A DNA stretch of 32,409 bases from Comamonadaceae bacterium. GTDB taxonomy: Bacteria; Pseudomonadota; Gammaproteobacteria; Burkholderiales; Burkholderiaceae. Under the pieces are notes generated by a model, which worked only from the letters and a program-made list of their open reading frames with translations, was not told the DNA's origin and searched no databases. Numbering within the stretch: the stretch's first letter is position 1; each line of letters starts with the position of its first letter. The DNA lies in the NCBI GenBank assembly GCA_947377705.1, contig CANCGU010000006.1, forward strand, positions 1-32,409. The letters run 5' to 3'. Shown here one piece after another: positions 24,822 through 32,409 of the stretch. A program made the position numbers and the translations under genes.

Positions 24822-25718
24822 ATGCGTATCCCCACGCGCAACGGCGTCGGCGCCAGCCGCGTGTCGCTGCCCGTTGGGCCTTGGCCCACGGTGCTGGACT
24901 TCTTGCTAGAGCGCATGCCCGACATCTCGCGTGACGAGTGGCTGCATCGCTTTGAACATGGCTTGGTGCTCAACGAAGAGGCCCAGCCCGTGGCGGCCAC
25001 ACAGGCCTACTCACCGCACACCAAGCTCTATTACTACCGCCACATCGCCAACGAGCCGGTGCTGCCCCAGAAAGCCAGCATCGTGTTTGAAGACGAGCAC
25101 TTGATCGTGGCGGACAAACCGCACTTCATGCCCGTCACACCTGCGGGCCGCTATGTACAGCAAAGCCTGTTGGTCCAGCTCAAACACCTCACAGGTAATG
25201 ACGACCTCGTGCCTTTGCACCGCATCGACCGAGAAACCGCTGGCCTCGTGATGTTTGGCAAACGTCTGCAAGACCGCGATGCCTACCACGCCCTGTTTCG
25301 CGACAAAGAAATGCACAAGGTGTATGAAGCAGTGGCTGCGTACAACCCTTCGCTTGAGCTGCCACGCACGCACACCAGCCGTCTGCAACCCGACGAACTT
25401 TTTTTCAGAACCCAAGAGGTAGATGGCGAGCCCAACAGCGAAACACGCATCAGCCTGCTCAAAGCACAAGGCACGCGTGCGCTGTACCAGCTAGAGCCCA
25501 TCAGCGGCAAACGCCACCAGCTTCGCGTGCACATGATGGCATTGGGCTTGCCGCTAGAGGGTGACCAGTTTTACCCCACGGTGTTGCGCGGGCCAGATGC
25601 GGAGGAAGACTTCAGCCATCCCCTGCAACTGCTGGCCAAAAGCGTGGCTTTCACTGACCCCGTCACGGGTGAAGCACGAGAGTTTCACAGCACGATGCGT
25701 TTGAGCATTGCGCTGTGA
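24822..25718 (+). CDS. RluA-family RNA pseudouridine synthase
   Basis: A 298-residue enzyme started at ATG 24822 (MRIPTRNGVGASRVSLPVGP), preceded by AAAAGG; the open frame reaches back into trmB, which is not expected to be used. The catalytic motif HRIDRETAGLVMF contains Asp136. Downstream, ISLLKAQGTRALYQLEPISGKRHQLRVHM is the conserved substrate-binding segment (LxPxTGRxHQIR in relatives). An N-terminal S4-like region (TVLDFLLERMPDISRDEWLHRF) is visible. It converts uridine to pseudouridine in rRNA or tRNA; the target base cannot be assigned, though the overall form resembles the YqcB/TruC- and RluA-like branch. It ends 7 bases from the convergent transglutaminase gene. Confidence 0.9.
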   Translation: MRIPTRNGVGASRVSLPVGPWPTVLDFLLERMPDISRDEWLHRFEHGLVLNEEAQPVAATQAYSPHTKLYYYRHIANEPVLPQKASIVFEDEHLIVADKPHFMPVTPAGRYVQQSLLVQLKHLTGNDDLVPLHRIDRETAGLVMFGKRLQDRDAYHALFRDKEMHKVYEAVAAYNPSLELPRTHTSRLQPDELFFRTQEVDGEPNSETRISLLKAQGTRALYQLEPISGKRHQLRVHMMALGLPLEGDQFYPTVLRGPDAEEDFSHPLQLLAKSVAFTDPVTGEAREFHSTMRLSIAL

Positions 25719-25725
25719 AAAAGCG

Positions 25726-26850
25726 TTAAGCCTTGATTTCGCGTGCCGTGATTTGGTACTTGAAGGTGTCAGGCGCATAAGAGTCTGCCCGGCCATCCAC
25801 CGTCTCAGCCACGGGATACATCAAGAAGCCCAAGCGGTCTTCTTGGCTGCCAGGCAGCGCCACATCGTGGGCGGTGTTCCAACCCATCCAGTTGCCTTCC
25901 CAGCCGCCGAACAAGCGGTTGTACACGGGCTGCACCACGGCGTTGTCGGTGCGCTTGATCCACTCCGGGGTTTCTAAGCGCATCACTTTGGCCACGTCGG
26001 CGGGGTCCATCGCCACCCAGCCGTGGGCTTGCAAATACACCTCAGCGCGGCAGTGTTGTGCGCCTTTCAAGCTGGCGGGGTTGCCCGACAACTCTTTGTA
26101 GCCGAAGGCCGAAGGCACCAAACGAATGCCATACACATCGCGTGCAGGTACGCCGACCGAGCGGCACAGGCCGACAAACAAGGCGTTGATGTCGGCGCAC
26201 TTGCCGCCTAAGTTGCCGGTCTCCAACATGGCTTTGATGTCGCCCTCGCCGCAGCCGCGGGTCTTGGGTTCACGCCATGCGTTGGCCACCACCCAGTCGT
26301 AAATGGCGCGTGCTTTTTGTGCGTCAGTCTTCGCACCTTGGGTGGCTTTGAGCGCCGTGGTGCGCACAATGCCGTCAGTAGGCAACAAATGGGTGGCACG
26401 GGTGTAGTAGCGCAAAGTGCCTGCGTCTTCACGCGTGAACGCGTGTGCGGTGGTTTTGCTGATGTCGACAAAACGGCTTTGCGTTTGCACACGGCTGGTC
26501 ACCTCGACAAATGGAGTCACGCCTGCAGCGAACTCGGTGTAGAGCATGCGTGCACCTTCGGTGCCATCGCTCACCATGCGTGAGGTGCCATTCGATTGAA
26601 AACTGCTTTCTAACGAACGTTGCCAATCTGAATTGATGCTGGGCACAGGCAACCACACGCGTGAGGCTGCACGTTTGGTATCAGCCAAGTCCACACGCGT
26701 GGTGACTTCAAACGTGCGCCATTGGCCCACCTGTGGTTCGAAGCGACGGGCCGTTTGGGAAGGGGCTTGGGCCAAAGCAAAGCCAGGTACACCACTGAGG
26801 GCGCACGCAGCTGCAGCCCCCTTGAGAAGGGAACGACGCACGAGAGTCAT
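25726..26850 (-). CDS. Tat-exported transglutaminase-like protein
   Basis: A 374-residue protein with a twin-arginine signal (VRRSLLKGAAAACALSG, cleavage near AQA at residue 29), so it is probably folded before export to the periplasm. The transglutaminase-like core (about 175-285) has the catalytic triad: Cys218 in GGKCADINALFVGL, His266 in AQHCRAEVYL and Asp282 in VAMDPADV, with the helix SVGVPARDVYGIRL between. Bacterial members act as cysteine proteases or peptidases rather than cross-linking enzymes. The substrate is unknown. The ribosome site CGGAG lies 10 bases before the ATG. It follows the TlpA-like gene across a structured 94-base gap. Confidence 0.88.
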   Translation of the reverse strand: MTLVRRSLLKGAAAACALSGVPGFALAQAPSQTARRFEPQVGQWRTFEVTTRVDLADTKRAASRVWLPVPSINSDWQRSLESSFQSNGTSRMVSDGTEGARMLYTEFAAGVTPFVEVTSRVQTQSRFVDISKTTAHAFTREDAGTLRYYTRATHLLPTDGIVRTTALKATQGAKTDAQKARAIYDWVVANAWREPKTRGCGEGDIKAMLETGNLGGKCADINALFVGLCRSVGVPARDVYGIRLVPSAFGYKELSGNPASLKGAQHCRAEVYLQAHGWVAMDPADVAKVMRLETPEWIKRTDNAVVQPVYNRLFGGWEGNWMGWNTAHDVALPGSQEDRLGFLMYPVAETVDGRADSYAPDTFKYQITAREIKA

Positions 26851-26913
26851 GAAAGAGAGCTCCGAAATTGAAGAAGACCTGTCGGCACATGCCTAGATGC
26901 CCCGAAGGCAGGT

Positions 26914-26938
26914 CGCCTCGCACAAAGTGCGCGAGGCG
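26914..26938. other. Strong hairpin between the TlpA-like and transglutaminase-like genes
   Basis: CGCCTCGC, nine bases, GCGAGGCG: perfect 8-base arms just after the TlpA-like stop codon (26945). No T-run follows on either strand, so it may be a 3' stabilising stem or weak terminator of the alaS - tlpA transcript. Confidence 0.5.
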
Positions 26939-26944
26939 TGCGGA

Positions 26945-27553
26945 TTATCGCTTGAGGGTGGTGGGTTTCGCAGGCACGCTTGGCGGTGAAACGTTTTGAC
27001 GTACTTCGGCCAACCATGCATTGGCCTGCGCCCCGCTCCAATCCACATCACCCACGATGCGCCAGCGCGCTTGACCGTTGGGCGCGATGAGGATGGTGGT
27101 GGGGTACACCGTCACGCCCCAGCGTTTGGCCAACTCGCCTTTGGTGTCTGAGATGACGGGAAACGTCATGCCCGTGCTTTGCATGTAACGCGCAGCGCGG
27201 GCAGCGGGCTCGCGCACGTTGATGGTGAGCACCACAGTTTGGTTGTCGCTGATGTCGTGCAGGGTTTGTAGCGTGGGCAATTCGTCTTTGCACGGCGCGC
27301 ACCAAGTGGCCCAAAAGTTCAGGACCACCACGTTGCCAGCGAGCTCTGTTGTATGCCAAGCTTTACCTTGTAAATCGACTGCCTCAATTTTTGGCGTCGC
27401 CGCATTGGCAGGCCATGCTGTTTTATCAAACTGCGCCCATGCACTGGCAGCCACAAAGCTTGAAGCGACGAAAGCAAAGAGCCACCCAACAAAAAGGCCC
27501 AACACCTGTTGGGCCTTTGTTTGCATGTCGCGGGAACGTGCTTGCACGCGCAT
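26945..27553 (-). CDS. TlpA-family thioredoxin-like protein
   Basis: A 202-residue exported thiol-redox protein. A signal peptide or anchor spans about residues 11-40 (QQVLGLFVGWLFAFVASSFVA, ASAWA then Q). The mature part has LQGKAWHTTELAGNVVVLNFWATWCAPCKDELP with redox cysteines Cys85 and Cys88, and VTVYPTTILIAPNG with the cis-proline loop. Such proteins reduce disulfides in the periplasm, for example in cytochrome c maturation. The start is set at the ATG at 27553-27551, which overlaps the alaS stop as TGATG, indicating translational coupling; an ATG nine codons later is an alternative. Fifth-column link to alaS is positional only. Confidence 0.9.
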   Translation of the reverse strand: MRVQARSRDMQTKAQQVLGLFVGWLFAFVASSFVAASAWAQFDKTAWPANAATPKIEAVDLQGKAWHTTELAGNVVVLNFWATWCAPCKDELPTLQTLHDISDNQTVVLTINVREPAARAARYMQSTGMTFPVISDTKGELAKRWGVTVYPTTILIAPNGQARWRIVGDVDWSGAQANAWLAEVRQNVSPPSVPAKPTTLKR

Positions 27554-30204
27554 CACACGCGCTCGGTTACCCAAGCTTGCACGCTGGCCAAGGCCTTGGG
27601 CAAGGCTGCGGCATCGGTGCCGCCAGCCATCGCCATGTCAGGCTTGCCGCCGCCTTTGCCGCCCACTTGCTGGGCCACAAAGTTGGCCATCTCACCCGCT
27701 TTGACTTTGCCCACGTTGTCAGCCGTCACGCCTGCGGCGATGTTGACCTTCTCGCCGTCGACAGCGGCCAACACGATGACAGCAGACTTCATCTTGTCTT
27801 TGAGCTTGTCCATGGTGTCGCGCAAAGTTTTGGCGTCGGCCCCTTCGAGCTTGGCCACCAAGAGCTTGATGCCTTTGATGTCCACCGCTTGGGTGAGCAA
27901 CTCGTCGCTTTGAGCAGAAGCCGCTTTGCCTTTGAGGGCTGACACTTCTTTTTCAAGTGTTTTGACTTGTTCCAACACTTGGGCCAAACGCGCGTTGAGC
28001 TCTGTGGTGGGCGCTTTGAGCGCGCCAGCCGCTTGAGCCACGGCGTCTTCCAGCGATTGCAAATAGGCCAAAGCATTCGCGCCTGTGACCGCCTCAATGC
28101 GGCGCACGCCGGCGGCCACGCCGCCTTCGGCCACCACTTTGAACAAGCCAATGTCGCCTGTCGCTTTGACGTGTGTACCACCGCACAACTCACGGCTAGA
28201 GCCAATGTCGAGCACGCGCACGGTCTCGCCGTACTTCTCGCCGAACAACATCATGGCGCCGGTTTTTTGCGCGGATTCGATGTCCATCACACGCGCTTGC
28301 GCCGCGGCATTGGCCAAAATTTCGGCGTTGACCTTGGCTTCGATCTCGCGAATTTGAGCATCGGTCACGGGTGCGTTATGCGCAAAGTCAAAACGGGTGC
28401 GCTCAGGCGTAACCAAGCTGCCTTTTTGTTGCACATGGTCGCCCAGCACTTCGCGCAAGGCTTTGTGCATCAAATGGGTGGCCGAGTGGTTGCGCACGGT
28501 GGCGGCGCGCAGTTGCGTGTCGACTTGCGCATCCACATGGTCGCCCACGGCCAAGGTGCCTTGGGTCAAGGTGCCGTGGTGGCCGTACACATCGGCTTTG
28601 ATTTTGAGGGTGTCTTCCACTGCAAAGCTGGCAGAGCCGCTGACCAGCACGCCAGCGTCACCCACTTGGCCACCGCTCTCGGCGTAGAACGGTGTGGTGT
28701 CCAACACCACCACGCCGGTTTGGCCGTGTTTGAGCTCGGCCACAGGGTTGCCATCCAAGTACACCGCCACCACTTTGGCGGTCGCTTTGAGGTCGTCGTA
28801 GCCCACAAACGCATTGCCTGCGCCGGTGTACTCCAAAGCCTTGTCCATCTTGAACTTGCCTGCGGCACGGGCTTGGCTCTTTTGTTTTTCCATCGCAGCG
28901 GCAAAACCTGCTTCATCCACACTCAAACCACGCTCGCGGCACACGTCGGCCGACAAGTCGAGTGGGAAGCCATAGGTGTCGTGCAGCTTGAACGCCACTT
29001 CGCCCGGCAACACTTTTGCGCCGCCTTGCAATGCCGCATCCAAAATTGACATACCCACTTCGAGGGTTTCAAAGAAGCGCTCTTCTTCGGCCTTCAACAC
29101 CGACGCAATGCGCTCGGCTTGTGAAGCCATGTTGGGGTACGCATCGCCCATGAGCTTGACCAAGTCAGGCACGAGTTTGTGGAAGAACGGTTTTTTCTGA
29201 CCCAACAAATATCCGTGGCGAATGGCACGGCGGATGATGCGGCGCTGCACATAGCCACGGCCTTCGTTGCTAGGCACCACGCCGTCGCTCACCAAGAAAG
29301 AGGTGGCACGGATGTGGTCGGCAATCACGCGCAGGCTCTTGTGGCCCAAGTCTTGGCAGCCGGTTTCGCGTGACGCGGCTTTGATGAGGGCATCAAAGAT
29401 GTCAATCTCGTAGTTGCTGTGCACATGTTGCAAGATAGCGGCCAGACGTTCGAGGCCCATGCCCGTGTCCACGCAAGGCGCGGGCAGCGGCGTCACGGCA
29501 CCAGTCTCGTTCATGTTGAACTGCATGAAGACGTTGTTCCAAATTTCGATGAAGCGGTCGCCGTCTTCGTCGGGGCTGCCAGGGGGGCCGCCAGGGATGT
29601 GGTCGCCGTGGTCGTAAAAGATTTCCGAGCAAGGGCCGCAAGGACCGGTGTCGGCCATCATCCAGAAGTTGTCGCTCTTGTAGCGGCCGCCTTTGTTATC
29701 GCCAATGCGAATGATGCGGGTTTCTTGCACGATGCGCTCAGGCGTCCAGCCCGCCTTGACAAAAATACCGTGCCAAATGTCATAGGCCTCATCGTCTTCC
29801 ATGTACACAGTGGCGTAGAGCTTGTCAGCGGGCAACTTGTACACCTCTGTCAACAACTCCCAAGCCCACTGCAATGACTCTCGTTTGAAGTAGTCACCAA
29901 ACGACCAGTTGCCCAGCATTTCGAAGAAGGTGTGATGACGGGCGGTGTAGCCCACGTTTTCCAAGTCGTTGTGTTTGCCGCCGGCGCGTAAACAGGCTTG
30001 CACCGAGGCGGCACGCACGTAAGAGCGCTTATCTTCGCCCAAGAAAACGTCTTTGAACTGGACCATGCCCGAGTTGGTAAACATCAAAGTGGGGTCGTTG
30101 CCCGGCACCAAGGGGCTAGAGGCCACGACGGTGTGGCCTTTGGACTCGAAGAAGTCCAGAAAAGTTTTGCGAATGTCGGCGACGGTGAATTTGGGTGTAG
30201 TCAT
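27553..30204 (-). CDS. alaS: Alanine--tRNA ligase
   Basis: An 883-residue enzyme, normal in length for the family (E. coli 876). The N-terminal class II core begins with [20 protein letters not shown] and contains [15 protein letters not shown] and [11 protein letters not shown]. The editing domain carries the zinc-binding [19 protein letters not shown] and [16 protein letters not shown], and the C-Ala domain ends the protein. It charges tRNA-Ala and clears mis-charged serine or glycine. The start ATG (30204-30202) is preceded by AAGG with no spacing and by a consensus -10 box TATAAT six bases away, so the mRNA may be leaderless. A TlpA-like gene is coupled to its stop codon. Confidence 0.98.
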   Translation of the reverse strand: MTTPKFTVADIRKTFLDFFESKGHTVVASSPLVPGNDPTLMFTNSGMVQFKDVFLGEDKRSYVRAASVQACLRAGGKHNDLENVGYTARHHTFFEMLGNWSFGDYFKRESLQWAWELLTEVYKLPADKLYATVYMEDDEAYDIWHGIFVKAGWTPERIVQETRIIRIGDNKGGRYKSDNFWMMADTGPCGPCSEIFYDHGDHIPGGPPGSPDEDGDRFIEIWNNVFMQFNMNETGAVTPLPAPCVDTGMGLERLAAILQHVHSNYEIDIFDALIKAASRETGCQDLGHKSLRVIADHIRATSFLVSDGVVPSNEGRGYVQRRIIRRAIRHGYLLGQKKPFFHKLVPDLVKLMGDAYPNMASQAERIASVLKAEEERFFETLEVGMSILDAALQGGAKVLPGEVAFKLHDTYGFPLDLSADVCRERGLSVDEAGFAAAMEKQKSQARAAGKFKMDKALEYTGAGNAFVGYDDLKATAKVVAVYLDGNPVAELKHGQTGVVVLDTTPFYAESGGQVGDAGVLVSGSASFAVEDTLKIKADVYGHHGTLTQGTLAVGDHVDAQVDTQLRAATVRNHSATHLMHKALREVLGDHVQQKGSLVTPERTRFDFAHNAPVTDAQIREIEAKVNAEILANAAAQARVMDIESAQKTGAMMLFGEKYGETVRVLDIGSSRELCGGTHVKATGDIGLFKVVAEGGVAAGVRRIEAVTGANALAYLQSLEDAVAQAAGALKAPTTELNARLAQVLEQVKTLEKEVSALKGKAASAQSDELLTQAVDIKGIKLLVAKLEGADAKTLRDTMDKLKDKMKSAVIVLAAVDGEKVNIAAGVTADNVGKVKAGEMANFVAQQVGGKGGGKPDMAMAGGTDAAALPKALASVQAWVTERV

Positions 30205-30210
30205 CCTTAA

Positions 30211-30216
30211 ATTATA
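30211..30216 (-). promoter_or_regulatory. alaS: Consensus -10 box of the alaS promoter
   Basis: On the minus strand TATAAT ends six bases before the alaS ATG, which would put the transcription start at or next to the start codon. A -35-like ATGACT lies 19 bases further upstream, a longer spacing than usual, so the promoter may be of moderate strength. Confidence 0.5.
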
Positions 30217-30292
30217 GGTTTGGGTGTCACCCCAGAGTCATCGTGGGCACTGGGCCAGCGGTATGCTCTGTGGATTGAATTTGGAGACCCTC

Positions 30293-31771
30293 ATGAATAT
30301 GAAGACAGCGCCCCTTTCTTTGCTCAACGATCCCAGCCTGCTCAAGACCGATGCCTTGATCAACGGCCATTGGGTCAAGGGCGCGAGCCGCTTCGATGTC
30401 CATGACCCTGCCACCGGCCAAAAGCTGGCCGATGTGGCCAACCTCACATCCAAAGACGCCGAAGCCGCCCTTGAGGCTGCCAACGCCGCATGGCCCGCCT
30501 GGCGCAACAAAACAGGCAAAGAGCGCAGCCTCATCTTGCGCAAGTGGTTTGACCTGCTCATGGCCAACCAAGAAGACTTGGGCCGCATCATGACCGCTGA
30601 GCAAGGCAAGCCCTTTGCTGAAGCCAAAGGCGAAGTGGCCTATGGCGCCAGCTTTGTGGAGTGGTTTGCCGAAGAAGCCAAGCGCGTCAACGGCGAAACC
30701 CTGCCCCAGTTCGACAACAACCGCCGCTTGATGGTGCTCAAGCAGCCCATCGGCGTGTGCGCCGCCATCACGCCCTGGAACTTCCCACTGGCCATGATCA
30801 CCCGCAAAGTGGCACCGGCGTTGGCTGCCGGGTGCCCCGTGGTCATCAAACCCGCCGAACTCACCCCCCTCACCGCTTTGGCCGCGGCTGAACTGGCCAT
30901 CCGCGCGGGCATCCCTGCAGGCGTTTTGAACATCCTCAGCGCCGACAGCGACAACAGCATTGCCATTGGCAAAGTGTTTTGCAGCAGCGACATCGTGCGC
31001 CACATCAGCTTCACGGGCTCCACCGAAGTGGGTCGCATCTTGATGGCGCAGTCAGCGCCCAGCATCAAAAAATTGGCCCTCGAGTTGGGCGGCAACGCCC
31101 CCTTCATCGTGTTTGACGATGCCGACATCGACAGCGCTGTGGAAGGCGCGATGGCCAGCAAATACCGCAACGCAGGCCAAACTTGCGTATGCGCCAACCG
31201 CATTTACGTGCAAGACGCGGTGTACGACGAGTTTGTGCAAAAGTTTTCGGCCAAAGTCAAAACCCTCAAGGTGGGCAACGGCTTTGACGAGGGCGTGGTG
31301 CAAGGCCCGCTGATTGAAGACGCAGCGGTGCAAAAAGTAGAACGCCATGTGCAAGATGCCATCCAAAAAGGCGGCAAAGTCATGGTGGGCGGCCACAAGC
31401 TAGACGGTCAGTTCTTTGAACCCACAGTTATTGCCGACGCCCGCGCAGACATGCTGTGCGCCCGCGAAGAAACCTTTGGCCCCTTCGCCCCCGTGTTTCG
31501 TTTTCACAAGGACCAAGAAGCGATTGATGCCGCCAACAACACCGAGTTCGGCTTGGCCAGCTACTTCTACAGCCGCGACATTGGACGCATCTACCGCGTC
31601 AGCGAAGCGCTGGAATACGGCATGGTGGGCATCAACGTCGGCATCATCGCCACCGAGCATGTGCCTTTTGGCGGCGTTAAGCAATCGGGCTTGGGCCGCG
31701 AAGGCTCCAGTCATGGCATGGACGAGTACCTTGAGATGAAATATCTCTGTTTAGGCGACATCCTTAAATAA
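30293..31771 (+). CDS. gabD: Succinate-semialdehyde dehydrogenase (NADP-type)
   Basis: A 492-residue aldehyde dehydrogenase started at ATG 30293, with GGAGA six bases before; the frame is open 23 codons further but without a ribosome site. It has the cofactor motif ITPWNFPLAMITRKVAPALA, the catalytic Glu264 in LALELGGNAPF and the nucleophile Cys298 in NAGQTCVCANR. The second cysteine (Cys300) next to it is typical of GabD. SFTGSTEVGRIL and PFGGVKQSGLGREGSSHG are also characteristic. It oxidises succinate semialdehyde to succinate, feeding GABA or related catabolism into the TCA cycle. No gabT or permease gene is nearby. The gene is divergent from alaS across 88 bases. Confidence 0.93.
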   Translation: MNMKTAPLSLLNDPSLLKTDALINGHWVKGASRFDVHDPATGQKLADVANLTSKDAEAALEAANAAWPAWRNKTGKERSLILRKWFDLLMANQEDLGRIMTAEQGKPFAEAKGEVAYGASFVEWFAEEAKRVNGETLPQFDNNRRLMVLKQPIGVCAAITPWNFPLAMITRKVAPALAAGCPVVIKPAELTPLTALAAAELAIRAGIPAGVLNILSADSDNSIAIGKVFCSSDIVRHISFTGSTEVGRILMAQSAPSIKKLALELGGNAPFIVFDDADIDSAVEGAMASKYRNAGQTCVCANRIYVQDAVYDEFVQKFSAKVKTLKVGNGFDEGVVQGPLIEDAAVQKVERHVQDAIQKGGKVMVGGHKLDGQFFEPTVIADARADMLCAREETFGPFAPVFRFHKDQEAIDAANNTEFGLASYFYSRDIGRIYRVSEALEYGMVGINVGIIATEHVPFGGVKQSGLGREGSSHGMDEYLEMKYLCLGDILK

Positions 31772-31881
31772 CCACAAAACCTTTATATAGGTGGGGGATA
31801 CGTGGTTTTACGATTTTTTTAACAAAGTCGGTATATACAATGCGTACCTTGCTTACCTATGTAAGAAAAGGCATATCTATC

Positions 31882-32229
31882 ATGGAATCTAAACAAATCT
31901 ATTTGCGCTTTCTGAACCTCATTCACGCTTTGGATGGTGGCGAGGGCGCACCCGCCATGGATTTGGATGCCAAGAAACTTCTAGAAGTGATCGCTGTGCG
32001 TCATGCGCAAGAAAAACCTTTGACCGTGACAGATGCCATGGCTTTGGACACGATTGCCTCGCCCGCCACCATTCACCGCAAATTGGACCAGTTGCGTGAA
32101 CTGGGCATGATCGATACGGTGTTTGAAGGCAAAAACCGTCGCACAAAATACCTGGTGCCCACACAATCAGCTCAAAACTACTTTGACCAAGTCGGTCAAG
32201 TGATGCAGCAAGCGCTTGCACAAGCATAA
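31882..32229 (+). CDS. Small winged-helix transcription factor-like protein (MarR-type)
   Basis: A 115-residue protein started at ATG 31882 (MESKQIYLRFLNLIHALDGG), which has AAAAGG nine bases upstream; an in-frame ATG at 31840 is less likely because the AT-rich stretch before it looks like a promoter. A helix-turn-helix is visible at about residues 45-75 (LTVTDAMALDTIASPATIHR, then KLDQLRELGMIDTV), followed by a basic wing VFEGKNRRTKYLVPT and a C-terminal helix for dimer formation. No specific family or target can be named. It lies between gabD and the tRNA-Gly fragment and is preceded by an A/T-rich 110-base gap, so it is its own transcription unit. Confidence 0.75.
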   Translation: MESKQIYLRFLNLIHALDGGEGAPAMDLDAKKLLEVIAVRHAQEKPLTVTDAMALDTIASPATIHRKLDQLRELGMIDTVFEGKNRRTKYLVPTQSAQNYFDQVGQVMQQALAQA

Positions 32230-32297
32230 AACTGTACGACGCTCATCCCCAAACAGAGCATCCCTGGTGTGTGGCCATTGACCAGATCTTCCACCCC

Positions 32298-32303
32298 TAC
32301 AAT
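32298..32303 (+). promoter_or_regulatory. -10 box before the tRNA-Gly gene
   Basis: TACAAT ends 10 bases before the first base of the tRNA, the usual spacing for a tRNA promoter. A TTGACC at 32278-32283 is only 14 bases upstream, too close for a standard -35, so the -35 box is uncertain. Confidence 0.5.
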
Positions 32304-32313
32304 CTGAGCTAAT

Positions 32314-32350
32314 GCGGGTGTCGTTCAATGGTAGGACTCTTGCTTCCCAA
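32314..32350 (+). tRNA. 5' half of tRNA-Gly (CCC), interrupted after the anticodon loop
   Basis: Bases 1-38 of a glycine tRNA are present: acceptor strand GCGGGTG, D-arm GTTC-AATGGTA-GGAC with a proper stem, anticodon-stem strand CTTGC and loop TTCCCAA with anticodon CCC at 32346-32348. The next bases should be GCAAG to close the anticodon stem; instead the sequence reads CCCCCTAATGACG. No variable loop, T-arm, or 3' acceptor strand follows in the remaining 59 bases. The break is exactly at the end of the anticodon loop, which suggests insertion of an element or intron, or a chimeric end of the assembly. Confidence 0.75.
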
Positions 32351-32409
32351 CCCCCTAATGACGTGTCGTAACGTGCACTGGTCTTCCGCAGTGAGACCCC
32401 ACTAACCTC
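32351..32409. other. Foreign-looking sequence replacing the 3' half of tRNA-Gly
   Basis: The 59 bases to the window end contain no T-arm-like GGTTCGA and no strand complementary to the tRNA 5' half. They show two ACGTG direct repeats 10 bases apart (starting at 32361 and 32371) and a small CACTG/CAGTG hairpin. No recognisable gene; too short to identify. Confidence 0.4.

Noticed and set aside
27967..29049. 360-codon plus-strand ORF opposite alaS
   Set aside because: It lies wholly within alaS, whose domains are complete; long antisense frames are expected from the G/C-rich third positions. The product is rich in His, Gly and Gln without a recognisable fold.
30227..31003. 258-codon minus-strand ORF opposite gabD
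   Set aside because: Antisense shadow of a complete aldehyde dehydrogenase gene.
32351..32409. Group I or group II intron start after the tRNA-Gly anticodon loop
   Set aside because: No GUGYG start of a group II intron is at the junction, and the upstream exon does not end in U as expected for group I introns. Kept only as an open alternative in the finding, not as a feature.

Overview
The window looks like chromosomal DNA of a betaproteobacterium of the order Burkholderiales, most likely family Comamonadaceae (a Limnohabitans- or Rhodoferax-like organism). This is inferred from protein style: an orphan Bug-type solute receptor, a VanA/VanB-like oxygenase pair, the hupB - tRNA-Val - ppiD arrangement, and the sequences of AlaS, DnaE and TrhO. 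No 16S rRNA gene is present, so the genus is a guess.

Layout. Positions 1-8000 are metabolic and accessory, and visibly richer in A/T than the rest. They hold the start of a cyclic amidohydrolase gene (cut by the window edge) behind a CobW-type metal-chaperone GTPase, with a divergent IclR regulator. Next comes a minus-strand cluster (Bug receptor, VanB-like reductase, VanA-like Rieske oxygenase, FUSC membrane protein) with a divergent LysR regulator. This reads as uptake or sensing, oxidative demethylation or hydroxylation, and export of an aromatic acid; the substrate is unknown.

Positions 8160-18400 are housekeeping. Two minus-strand transcription units end in tRNAs: hupB - tRNA-Val - terminator and ppiD - tRNA-His - terminator. 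A compact minus-strand run dnaE - pgsA - EamA transporter - tartrate/D-malate dehydrogenase lies between hupB and the divergent trhO. A DUF599 membrane protein faces trhO and overlaps its 3' end.

Positions 18420-23230 hold a stress or redox module (pirin, DoxX, flavodoxin) with a divergent LysR gene and two strong palindromes between them, followed by a renalase-like flavoprotein and gluQ. Positions 23200-30200 hold two tandem NTF2-like genes, one broken by a single in-frame stop. These are followed by trmB, an RluA-type pseudouridine synthase, a Tat-exported transglutaminase-like protein, and alaS coupled to a TlpA-like thioredoxin. The right end carries gabD, a small winged-helix protein, and a tRNA-Gly(CCC) gene that stops matching a tRNA exactly after the anticodon loop, 59 bases from the window end.

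No CRISPR array, transposase, integrase or rRNA was seen. No gene-free stretch exceeds about 300 bases; the longest is 7980-8198, which holds only the tRNA-His terminator. I found no clear new multi-gene system. The most unusual items are the interrupted tRNA-Gly gene, the nonsense-broken NTF2-like gene, the start-codon hairpin of gluQ and the paired palindromes upstream of the pirin operon.
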